This document shows positions 7,452 to 14,145 of a stretch of 64,000 bases of DNA, piece after piece. A model generated the notes under the pieces. The model was not told the origin of the DNA. It did not search any database and saw only the letters and a program-made list of their open reading frames with translations. Position 1 is the first letter of the stretch. The number at the start of each line of letters is the position of its first letter. Source of the stretch: Oscillospiraceae bacterium (lineage in GTDB: Bacteria; Bacillota; Clostridia; Oscillospirales; Oscillospiraceae); the NCBI GenBank assembly GCA_017434755.1, contig JAFRER010000007.1, positions 1 to 64,000 on the forward strand, read 5' to 3'. A program made the translations under genes and the position numbers.

Positions 7452-7790
7452 ATGAGCAGATATACGGATGACGATATCCGGGGAATGAAAAGAGTCACCA
7501 TACAGGCGGCGGCACAGTATCTCGGGATTTCTCCTCTTGCGGTAACCCTGGGGATGCGAAACGCATTGCTTCCCATCGGGTTTGCAGTCAAGAATGACGA
7601 AGACAACTACTCGAACTCCTGGCATTATGTGATCGTCCCCGAGCGGCTTATTGCATATAAGTACGGCAGGATCAACGAGATCCAGGTACAGAACATCGAA
7701 GACAATCTCACAGCGATCGTCAAAAGCTTTGAAGAAATTAAGCACGACCTGCTTTTTCTGTTAAAAGAAAACGGGGGATCGGAGGGATAA
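7452..7790 (+). CDS. Small helix-turn-helix / excisionase-like protein, uncharacterised
   Basis: The protein has 112 residues. The N-terminal half (VTIQAAAQYLGISPLAVTLG, about residues 14-33) has the shape of a helix-turn-helix of the excisionase/MerR kind. The middle (NSWHYVIVPERLIAYKYG) looks like the short wing seen in excisionase-like proteins, and the end is an amphipathic helix that may dimerise. ATG at 7452 was chosen because GGAGGAGG lies 8-10 bases upstream; an upstream GTG at 7443 overlaps that site. It is 53 bases before the next gene, with an almost identical ribosome-binding region, so the two are probably co-transcribed. It could bind the two palindromes in the divergent control region. 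Function is not established. Confidence 0.6.
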   Translation: MSRYTDDDIRGMKRVTIQAAAQYLGISPLAVTLGMRNALLPIGFAVKNDEDNYSNSWHYVIVPERLIAYKYGRINEIQVQNIEDNLTAIVKSFEEIKHDLLFLLKENGGSEG

Positions 7791-7843
7791 AACTATTTGA
7801 CAGCCTTTTTGAGCAGAAAAATGAAACGGAGGAGGTGAAAGCA

Positions 7844-9367
7844 TTGGCAGACAAAGGAGGAACAGCAATCACCCGTCAGGCATTATATGATGAGATATGG
7901 ACAGATTCAGCCCGGAAGGTGGCGGAGAAATATGAGATTTCTTACTCCCGTTTTCTGAAAATATGCAAAGAGAACAGCATTCCGGTCCCTCCGTCCGGGT
8001 ATTGGACGAAACTGGAGTTCAACAGGCCTGTTCAAAGAACTCCACTGCCTTCTTCCAAAACAGAGACGATCCTGCTGACTCCCGAAAAGGACCGGCAGAA
8101 GGAAACCGATACGATCATCGCGGAAGAAAGCATTCCGGTATCAGAATCAGATAAAATTGAACTGGAGATCCGGCGTGAGGGAACATCCCCGAAATATGAT
8201 CGGGAGAAGCTGTATAAGGAAGTGTGGGCAGATCCGGTCACAGAAGTAGCCAAGCGGTACCAGATGTCCGATGTCAATTTGCGGAAGATCTGCAAAAAGC
8301 TCGATGTTCCGTTGCCTCCGGCAGGATACTGGGCAAAACTGCGGGCAGGAAAAGAAGTATCCAAGCCGGCTTTGCCTAAACTGAAAGCACCGCCGAATGA
8401 AGACAAACCGAAAACCGGCCAGGCACGCACCCTGCATATAGAGGATTCCGCCCTCTCATTTCTGAGGGAAGATGACCGGCTCAAAGTCATAGACGCTGCC
8501 AGCAAGCTACGGGTCGCCGGGCCGGGTTCCAGACTGTATAAAGATATTTCCGCACAGAAAGAAAAATGTGAGAACTGGCCGGAACAGCAAAAAAAGGGCC
8601 CGTTCCGCTATGGAAAATTCGTAGGAGAAAAGCCGCTGATGGCGGATACTATGTCTCCCAAATCCTTTCCCAGAGCGTTCCATATTCTGGATGCGCTCAT
8701 AAAAGGCATGCTTCCGTTCGGCGCTTCCGTGACGTATGAGTTTGCTTTTCAGGTCAACGGGGAAGTCGTTCCTTTCACCATGTCGGAGGGACAGGATCAG
8801 ATCCCGCATGAAGTGACCCAAGCGGAAAAGCTTCAGCTTCTGAAATATGAAGAGGAAAAGAGGAAGTATTCGTGGGCATCGAAACCGAATATTCCCAAGT
8901 GGGAGCATCCTTGGAACGGCAGACTGACACTGACCGTCAACGGGAAGTACAGGTTCACGGACTGCAGATCCTATGTGCTGGAAGACCGGATCGGCGAGAT
9001 CATGATCGCGTTTTATGAAGCCTCCTATGCGGTCCGGCTGGCACGACTGGAAAAGGAGGAAAAAGAACGGATAGAGGAGGAGAAGCGCCGCAAGGCAGCG
9101 GAGATCCGGGAAAGGTACAATCAGGAGGTCGATTACACGGAAGGGCTTGTCAACGCTGCGGATGATTATGCAACAGCTTGTAAGATCCGAGACTATGTTG
9201 CGGCGGTCAAAGCTTCCGGAAGTGAAAGCGAAGAATGGATCGAGTGGGCAAGCGCCAAGGCAGACTGGTATGATCCGACCGTCTGTGCTAAAGATCCGTA
9301 TTTCGGCAAACGCGAACACACGAAGGATCCGAAATGGAAATCGCCGGAAAAGAGATATCGTTGGTAA
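7844..9367 (+). CDS. Uncharacterised protein with a duplicated LYxEVW...PP.GYW.K domain
   Basis: The protein has 507 residues and no signal or membrane segment. Two copies of a roughly 60-residue domain are visible (about 10-67 and 117-180), each reading LYxEvW..p..kVAekY.iS...L.KICK...iPvPP.GYWtKL followed by a basic Pro-rich tail. Each resembles a helix-turn-helix, so DNA binding is likely. A conserved block follows (FPRAFHILDALIKGMLPFGA...FQVNGEVVPF, about 280-330), then a charged coiled coil (about 400-440) and a basic C-terminus. I recall single-domain relatives in accessory regions of many bacteria, always annotated hypothetical. A GTG at 7835 overlaps the ribosome-binding site, so TTG at 7844 is preferred. 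It ends at a strong terminator. I cannot assign a function. Confidence 0.7.
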   Translation: MADKGGTAITRQALYDEIWTDSARKVAEKYEISYSRFLKICKENSIPVPPSGYWTKLEFNRPVQRTPLPSSKTETILLTPEKDRQKETDTIIAEESIPVSESDKIELEIRREGTSPKYDREKLYKEVWADPVTEVAKRYQMSDVNLRKICKKLDVPLPPAGYWAKLRAGKEVSKPALPKLKAPPNEDKPKTGQARTLHIEDSALSFLREDDRLKVIDAASKLRVAGPGSRLYKDISAQKEKCENWPEQQKKGPFRYGKFVGEKPLMADTMSPKSFPRAFHILDALIKGMLPFGASVTYEFAFQVNGEVVPFTMSEGQDQIPHEVTQAEKLQLLKYEEEKRKYSWASKPNIPKWEHPWNGRLTLTVNGKYRFTDCRSYVLEDRIGEIMIAFYEASYAVRLARLEKEEKERIEEEKRRKAAEIRERYNQEVDYTEGLVNAADDYATACKIRDYVAAVKASGSESEEWIEWASAKADWYDPTVCAKDPYFGKREHTKDPKWKSPEKRYRW

Positions 9368-9453
9368 TAAGCGGCAGAATTCCAATCGGTAATATCTTCT
9401 GTTCCGGGCATAATAATTCCACACGACACGTCATGTCAACAGTTGAGTCGCAG

Positions 9454-9477
9454 AAAAGGTAGAATTCTACCTTTTTT
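9454..9477 (+). terminator. Terminator after the duplicated-domain gene
   Basis: The palindromic hairpin AAAAGGTAGAA/TTCTACCTTTT is followed by further T residues, 87 bases after the stop codon. The intervening 9370-9453 shows nothing else recognisable. Confidence 0.8.
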
Positions 9478-9549
9478 CGAACTATATGCTTTCGGTTTCA
9501 CTAATCCCTGCTTAAATAAAGCAGCAATTCCAGTAATACAATCCCGCAA

Positions 9550-9658
9550 CCCGTATCATTAGAAAAGGATAGAATCAGACCCGCTCCGCCGGGCTCTGAT
9601 CCTGTTCTGAGAAGTGCCGTAAATGGAAAAAGAACCGCCTCTTTCGGGGCGGCTCTTT
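9550..9658 (+). repeat. Direct repeat, copy A (109 bp), flanking the DUF4143 gene
   Basis: It aligns with 11018-11120 over its whole length with few mismatches and small gaps. It contains two hairpins: AGAATCAGA-CCCG paired with CGGGCTCTGAT (about 9570-9603), and GAACCGCC TC TTTC GGGGCGGCTC (about 9632-9656) followed by a T-rich tract. The second hairpin can act as a terminator in either direction. Confidence 0.8.
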
Positions 9659-9716
9659 AATTTCTTTTGCAGTTTTCCTTTTTATCTGCCTGTTTCCTTC
9701 AAAAAACCCTACTTGC

Positions 9717-10967
9717 TTAATCCTTCTCAAGCAGCCAGTTCGCCAAGTCGTGTATCTTGATTCCTTCGAAGTCATAGGTCTCATGCCGGGTGTTCGCCAG
9801 AATCAGCTTTGGATACGCATCCTTGATCTTCAGCAGCGGATCATATTCCCGCTCAAAAGTCTCCTGGCGAGTAATATCGTCACTGACCTGGATATATACT
9901 TTCTCGTTCCCCCGGATTGCTACAAAATCCACTTCTTTCTGATAAAGCTTTCCGACATAAACTTCATATCCCCGCCGCATCAGTTCAATGCAAACGATAT
10001 TCTCATACATCCTGCCATAGTCAAGATTTCTTCTGCCGAGTCTTGCAAACCGGAATCCTGTATCACTCAGATAATACTTGACGGAGGTTTTCAGATACTT
10101 TTTGCCGCGGATATCGTATCTGCGGACACCGTAAAAGACAAATGCATCACATAAGTACTTTATATAATTGCCAACGGTCTTATGGTTCGTAACCACCACG
10201 TTTGCCGTCAGTGTATCGCTGATGTTGTTAGGGGAGGTCAGGCTTGAAACATTGTCCATCATAAAATCCGCCAGATGCTCCAGGGTCGTGGTGTCCGGAA
10301 GGTTATACTTTGTGACCAGATCACGGTTGATGATCGTGTCGTAAACATCTCGAATATAGTTTGTACGGTCTCTATCTGTGCGGTATTCATAGGAGCCGGC
10401 CAAGCCTCCCTTTATCACATACTCATCGAAAAGCTTTGCGGTGTCCTTCTCATCCGCAAAGTAACGGCAGAATTCTGCGAAGCTGAACGGGAAAACATGA
10501 AGCTCTATATATCTTCCTGTGAACAGCGTCGCAAGATCTGAACTCAGAAGGAAGGCATTTGAACCGGTAATATAAAGATCATATTTCCGGGAAGTGTGCA
10601 GACTGTTAATGGCAAGCTCAAACTTTTCGCAGAGCTGCACCTCATCCACAAATACATAGTTCTGCTTTCCCTTGGCATAACGGCCTTCAATATAGTCATA
10701 CAGCGCATGGTATTCCTTAAGGGATTCGTATTTCAGATCGAAGAAATCCACGAATATGATATTGGCGTCCGGCTGTATTTCAGTGATTTTGCTGATAAAC
10801 GCCTTCATCAGTTCAGACTTTCCGCTGCGCCTTACTCCTGTGATAATCTTGATGTCCGGGGTCCCCATAAGATCAAAGAGCCTTTGCAAATATTCCGGTC
10901 TTTCGATATAGTTCACAAACTCACTTCCGAAACTGAAAATTTTTTTAATTTTCGCACCTGCATTCAT
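9717..10967 (-). CDS. AAA_14 / DUF4143 ATPase
   Basis: The protein has up to 416 residues and is cytoplasmic. The P-loop ITGVRRSGKS lies at about 42-51 and Walker B YVFVDEVQ at about 103-110, followed by the sensor-like TGSNAFLLSS. The C-terminal DUF4143 region ends with EVDFVAIRG...IQVS, which resembles a PD-(D/E)xK nuclease-like core. Such ATPases are common in gut anaerobes and archaea as solitary, often variable genes of unknown role. The first Met at 10967 lacks a good ribosome-binding site. GTG at 10916, seven bases after GGAAG, fits the family N-terminus (YIERPEYL) better and may be the true start. The gene is bracketed by near-identical 103-109 bp direct repeats, so it looks like an acquired cassette. 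Confidence 0.85.
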   Translation of the reverse strand: MNAGAKIKKIFSFGSEFVNYIERPEYLQRLFDLMGTPDIKIITGVRRSGKSELMKAFISKITEIQPDANIIFVDFFDLKYESLKEYHALYDYIEGRYAKGKQNYVFVDEVQLCEKFELAINSLHTSRKYDLYITGSNAFLLSSDLATLFTGRYIELHVFPFSFAEFCRYFADEKDTAKLFDEYVIKGGLAGSYEYRTDRDRTNYIRDVYDTIINRDLVTKYNLPDTTTLEHLADFMMDNVSSLTSPNNISDTLTANVVVTNHKTVGNYIKYLCDAFVFYGVRRYDIRGKKYLKTSVKYYLSDTGFRFARLGRRNLDYGRMYENIVCIELMRRGYEVYVGKLYQKEVDFVAIRGNEKVYIQVSDDITRQETFEREYDPLLKIKDAYPKLILANTRHETYDFEGIKIHDLANWLLEKD

Positions 10968-11017
10968 AATCTACTCGAAAACGCTCTGTTTGTCAACGGG
11001 GATATTCTGCGCTGCAC

Positions 11018-11120
11018 CCCGTATCATTTGAAAAGGACAGAATCAGACCCGCTCCGCCGGGCTCTGATTCTGTTCTGAGAAATACCGTAAAATGAACCGC
11101 CTCTTTCGAGACGGCTCTTT
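11018..11120 (+). repeat. Direct repeat, copy B (103 bp), flanking the DUF4143 gene
   Basis: It begins CCCGTATCATT like copy A, shares the 20-base core CAGACCCGCTCCGCCGGGCT and ends with the same GAACCGCC TCTTTC GAGACGGCTCTT hairpin. Same orientation as copy A. The region from here to 11311 holds no gene; I see only an AT-rich spacer with a weak inverted repeat near 11236-11262. Confidence 0.8.
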
Positions 11121-11311
11121 TCCTGTTCTGACCTCTTTACTGATCTATCCTGTCTATTTCCTAACCTATACTATTGTTTCAATAAAAATGAGCACTGTGT
11201 TACAGATGCAACGTTTAGATATAAAACAAGTCCTTCACATCCCCCAGTTTGGAAATGTGAGAGCCTTTTCTTTTTTCACCATTATCTTTTGATAAGCAAG
11301 CCGACCGATAT

Positions 11312-11340
11312 TTGACAGGATATTTTCCCTCTGATACGAT
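11312..11340 (+). promoter_or_regulatory. Promoter of the EFR1 ferredoxin gene
   Basis: A perfect TTGACA (11312-11317) and TACGAT (11335-11340) with 17-base spacing lie 40 bases before the start codon. Confidence 0.75.
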
Positions 11341-11379
11341 ATCTTTAAAGTGTTCAGGCTATCTGAAGGAGGATCCGCC

Positions 11380-12120
11380 ATGATCTTTTATTTCACCGGA
11401 ACCGGCAACTCCCTGTTCGCCGCGCAGAAGCTGGCAGAGGAGGGCGAGGAAATCATCTCCATCGTCGAGGCCCTGCGCAGCAAGACCTTTTCCTACGTTC
11501 TGAAAGAAAACGAAAAGCTCGGTTTCGTGTTCCCCGTATATTTCTACACAGTGAGCGACCCCGTCCTGGAGTTCGTCCGGAAGCTGACCGTGGAGAACGC
11601 GGGCTTCGTCTACGCCGTCATCCCCTGCGGGGCGAGCATCGGCGCGGCGGGCGGCTTTCTGAAGAGCGAGCTGAAGAAGCGAGGTTTGGAGCTGCAGCGG
11701 GTCGATGCGCTGGTCGTGCCCGACGGCGCGCTGCTCTTCTACGATATCGATTCGCCGGAGAAGATGGAACAGCAACTGGAGGCGGCGGAGAAAGAACTTG
11801 CCACCATCCGGCAGGCCATCGACAGGCGCGAGGGCAACGACATCCGAGGGAGCGCACAGGCAGGAATGATCGGTCTGGCAGGCTATCACGCCTTTATGGG
11901 CACGAAAGCCTTTTATGCGGATGAAAAATGCATCGGCTGCGGCAAGTGCGCCTCGATCTGCCCTGCCGGGGCGATCGAAATGGCCGAAGGCCGCCCTGCC
12001 TGGACGAAAAAGAAATGTTTCAAGTGCTGCGGGTGCATCAACCGCTGCCCGGTCTCGGCCATCCAATACGGCAAGAAGACCGCCGAGCGCGGCCGGTACG
12101 TGAACCCGGTGCTGAAGTAA
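11380..12120 (+). CDS. EFR1 family ferrodoxin (flavodoxin-like plus two 4Fe-4S clusters)
   Basis: A 246-residue cytoplasmic electron-transfer protein. The N-terminal flavodoxin-like domain starts MIFYFTGTGNS, the FMN phosphate loop. The C-terminal bacterial ferredoxin domain has two cluster motifs, CIGCGKCASICP (about 184-195) and CFKCCGCINRCP (about 213-224). This is the typical EFR1 layout in Clostridia, whose physiological partner is unknown. ATG at 11380 has GGAGG seven bases upstream; an in-frame Met at 11350 lies next to the promoter and is unlikely. It is a single-gene unit. Confidence 0.9.
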   Translation: MIFYFTGTGNSLFAAQKLAEEGEEIISIVEALRSKTFSYVLKENEKLGFVFPVYFYTVSDPVLEFVRKLTVENAGFVYAVIPCGASIGAAGGFLKSELKKRGLELQRVDALVVPDGALLFYDIDSPEKMEQQLEAAEKELATIRQAIDRREGNDIRGSAQAGMIGLAGYHAFMGTKAFYADEKCIGCGKCASICPAGAIEMAEGRPAWTKKKCFKCCGCINRCPVSAIQYGKKTAERGRYVNPVLK

Positions 12121-12202
12121 GCGGATCTGCCGTTTCATCGGGCCAAGCCCGAACGGGAAAACGACTCTCGAAAAAATATTTACGATAAACGATAATTTAT
12201 AC

Positions 12203-12231
12203 TTGACAAATGATAATCGCCATGATACAGT
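12203..12231 (+). promoter_or_regulatory. Promoter of the DUF2975-HTH operon, within CGATAA repeats
   Basis: TTGACA (12203-12208) and TACAGT (12226-12231) are spaced 17 bases apart. Around the promoter the motif CGATAA or TGATAA recurs (about 12183, 12190, 12211 and 12245), twice at 7-base spacing just upstream of the -35 box. Such repeats suggest operator sites, plausibly for the HTH protein encoded by the operon. Confidence 0.6.
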
Positions 12232-12288
12232 GTTCTCGAAATTAACGATAAACATTAAATCTTTATCGAAATCGAAGGAGAACACCTC

Positions 12289-12894
12289 ATGGAAAACAAG
12301 AAACTCATCAAGAATGCAACGATCATCGACCGCATCCTAAAGATCCTGCAGGGATTTGCCGCTGCCGGCGTCATCGTCTCTGCCGTCTTCATCCCGCTGA
12401 CCCTGATCTTCGGGGAGAAGGTCATCGCAAGCGCTGACAATCTGACGGTCGGCGAGCTGCAGTTCAAGCTGTCCGGCGACATGTCCTCCTATCTGGACAT
12501 GGCAAGGATCAAGTCCAGCATCGTGGTGATGCTGATCGGAGCGATCCTGACGGCGGCTGCCGTCTGGTACTGCCTGCGCGTCCTGCGGGAGATCCTGGCG
12601 CCGATGAAGGAAGGACAGCCTTTCGCCAGCGGCATGGCGGACAAGATCCGCAAGCTCGGATGGACCGTGCTGGCCACCGGAGCGATCGCCGAGATCGGCG
12701 GTATGATCACTTCCGTATTCGAGCTGCGCGCCTATCAGCTCGACAAGATCGTGAACCGGGAGATCGTCTCCGGAATAACCTTTAACTACAGCTTCGGCCT
12801 CTGGTTCGTCTTCGCGGCGCTGATCATCTTCTTCCTGTCCTATGTCTTCCGTTATGGGGAAGCGCTGCAGAAGGAATCGGACGAGACGCTCTGA
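12289..12894 (+). CDS. DUF2975 family membrane protein
   Basis: The protein has 201 residues with about four transmembrane segments (near 21-43, 78-98, 119-140 and 169-189) and a polar loop between the first two. The pattern and the immediately downstream small XRE-type regulator are the standard DUF2975 arrangement in Firmicutes. Its function is unknown; membrane sensing or control of the HTH partner has been presumed only from the pairing. A GGAG site lies just before ATG 12289. Confidence 0.8.
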   Translation: MENKKLIKNATIIDRILKILQGFAAAGVIVSAVFIPLTLIFGEKVIASADNLTVGELQFKLSGDMSSYLDMARIKSSIVVMLIGAILTAAAVWYCLRVLREILAPMKEGQPFASGMADKIRKLGWTVLATGAIAEIGGMITSVFELRAYQLDKIVNREIVSGITFNYSFGLWFVFAALIIFFLSYVFRYGEALQKESDETL

Positions 12895-12904
12895 GGTAAG
12901 AGAA

Positions 12905-13141
12905 ATGGGAAAGATCATTCTGCGGCTGGACCGCGTGATGGCAGATCGCAAGATCAGCCTCAAGGACCTGTCAGATCAGGTCGGCGTATCAAACGTAAAC
13001 CTTTCCAAAATGAAGACCGGAAAGATCAGCGCGATCCGCTTCTCTACCCTGGAAGCGATCTGCGAAGCCCTGCACTGCCAGCCGGGAGACATCCTGGAAT
13101 ATGATCCCGACGCGAGCGGGGAGGAGGAAGAAACAGCATAA
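12905..13141 (+). CDS. Small XRE-family helix-turn-helix regulator (YozG-like)
   Basis: The protein has 78 residues. It is a single Cro/CI-type domain: LKDLSDQVGVSNVNLSKMKTG forms the helix-turn-helix (about 21-41), followed by FSTLEAICEALHCQPGDIL, the hallmark of the HTH_26 group, and a short acidic tail. It starts 10 bases after the DUF2975 gene with GAGGTAAGAG upstream, so the two are co-translated from one transcript. It probably autoregulates the CGATAA-rich promoter. Confidence 0.9.
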   Translation: MGKIILRLDRVMADRKISLKDLSDQVGVSNVNLSKMKTGKISAIRFSTLEAICEALHCQPGDILEYDPDASGEEEETA

Positions 13142-13172
13142 AAAGGTCGTCCCTGTCGGGACGGCCTTTTTA
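13141..13172 (+). terminator. Terminator of the DUF2975-HTH operon
   Basis: A 13-bp stem AAAAGGTCGTCCC/GGGACGGCCTTTT with one G-U pair and a TGTC loop starts at the stop codon itself. Confidence 0.9.
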
Positions 13173-13205
13173 TATGCGTCTGCAGGGAGCGCCGCGATGT
13201 TGTGT

Positions 13206-13251
13206 TTCAAATAAATTTGAACGATTTATGAAATGTTTCATAATTCATAAA
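13206..13251. promoter_or_regulatory. Two phased inverted repeats upstream of the recombinase-like gene
   Basis: TTCAAAT-AA-ATTTGAA (13206-13221) and TTATGAAA-TG-TTTCATAA (13226-13243) are perfect inverted repeats with centres 21 bp apart, two helical turns. An extra half site TTCATAAA (13244-13251) abuts the second. The array ends 6 bases before the -35 box of a consensus promoter, so it is probably an operator or a recombinase-type binding site. Confidence 0.7.
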
Positions 13252-13257
13252 AACCTA

Positions 13258-13286
13258 TTGACACGCTTTTTCTTCTGTGCTATGAT
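13258..13286 (+). promoter_or_regulatory. Promoter of the recombinase-like gene
   Basis: TTGACA (13258-13263) and TATGAT (13281-13286) are separated by 17 bases, 31 bases before the start codon at 13318. Confidence 0.8.
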
Positions 13287-13317
13287 GCGCGCATAACGAT
13301 GAAAGGGGTGCATCCGG

Positions 13318-14055
13318 ATGAAAAATGTCCGCATCGAGGAACTGAATGATCTGCCGTCCGTCCTTGAGGAACTGGCGCCGGGCGACTGCGTGGAGGCCGA
13401 AAGTCTCGCCCTGCTCGCAGACAGCGGGAAGGAACTGCTGGACGTCCTTGCGGAGATCGGCTGGCGCGGCGCGGACTTTGTCAGCCTGCGGGAAGGCATC
13501 GATACACGCGGAGGACAGGGAACGTCCTTTTTCGCGCTGTGCAGGGCTCTGCAGGAATCGGACCTGTTCTCACGCCGCCGCGACGGTGTTGAACGCGCAA
13601 AGGCAGAAGGCCGGTACAAGGGCCGCAAGCCGATCGCCGTGGACGGGGGTCTGTTCGATTCCGTCGTAGCGCTCTGGCAGAGCGGCCAGATCACCGCACG
13701 GGAAGCCATGGCGCGGCTGGATCTGAAGCCGAACACCTTTTACCGCCGCATCAAAGAAATGGAGGAACTGAAAATGAAAGACTATAAGAAAGTGGAACAG
13801 GAGCTCCGGGATGAGATCAAGGAAGCGGCCAAACAGAGCCGCAAGGATCTCGATGATCTGAAAAAGCAGGTCAAGGCCGAGGCCAAGGAGATCAAAAAGG
13901 CCGCCGACGAGAAGCTGGAACTCCACGACGTAGAGCGCGAGATGCGCCACGACCGCGCCCGCGCCGAGGCCGAGCACCACGACGCCGTCCGTCAGATGAA
14001 AAAGGACGTGGAAGCCGAGGCAAAAGAACTGAAAAAGCTGATGGAGAACAGCTGA
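13318..14055 (+). CDS. Degenerate serine-recombinase-like protein fused to HTH and coiled coil
   Basis: The protein has 245 residues. Residues about 33-105 match the second half of a resolvase/invertase catalytic domain (LLDVLAEIGWRGADFVSLRE, then GIDT), the following E-helix (RRRDGVERAKAEGRYKGRKP) and the C-terminal Hin-like helix-turn-helix (GQITAREAMARLDLKPNTFY). The N-terminal strand with the catalytic Ser and first Arg residues is missing and replaced by an acidic segment, so strand exchange is not expected. After residue 148 a highly charged coiled coil of nearly 100 residues follows. An in-frame ATG at 13774 with its own GGAGGA site could yield that coiled coil separately. It may act as a DNA-binding regulator or scaffold rather than a recombinase. 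Confidence 0.7.
   Translation: MKNVRIEELNDLPSVLEELAPGDCVEAESLALLADSGKELLDVLAEIGWRGADFVSLREGIDTRGGQGTSFFALCRALQESDLFSRRRDGVERAKAEGRYKGRKPIAVDGGLFDSVVALWQSGQITAREAMARLDLKPNTFYRRIKEMEELKMKDYKKVEQELRDEIKEAAKQSRKDLDDLKKQVKAEAKEIKKAADEKLELHDVEREMRHDRARAEAEHHDAVRQMKKDVEAEAKELKKLMENS
13761..13776 (+). promoter_or_regulatory. Internal ribosome-binding site and start codon
   Basis: GGAGGA followed by 7 bases and ATG (13774-13776) lies in frame inside the recombinase-like gene, exactly at the junction between the HTH part and the coiled coil. Translation from here would give a 93-residue charged coiled-coil protein beginning MKDYKKVEQ. Confidence 0.45.
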
Positions 14056-14082
14056 AGCCGCTTCACGGCATGAGAAAAACCA

Positions 14083-14120
14083 AACCGGCGCCCTGTTTCA
14101 CGCAGCGCGCCGGTTCCTTT
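14083..14120 (+). terminator. Probable terminator after the recombinase-like gene
   Basis: A 9-bp stem AACCGGCGC/GCGCCGGTT with a 15-base loop is followed by a short CCTTTACC tract. The weak T-run makes it a modest terminator. Confidence 0.6.
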
Positions 14121-14145
14121 ACCCTGTAAACGGAGGAAGAGCAAA

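Noticed and set aside
9550-11120. Insertion sequence or transposon ends
   Set aside because: The repeats are direct rather than inverted, enclose an ATPase with no transposase or recombinase motif, and show no target-site duplication that I can see.
11092-11292. 66-codon plus-strand frame in the gap before the EFR1 gene
   Set aside because: It begins within the hairpin of repeat copy B, lacks a ribosome-binding site and has low-complexity content.
13318-13660. Catalytically competent resolvase
   Set aside because: The N-terminal strand with catalytic Ser and Arg is absent and no in-frame or frame-shifted upstream sequence supplies it.
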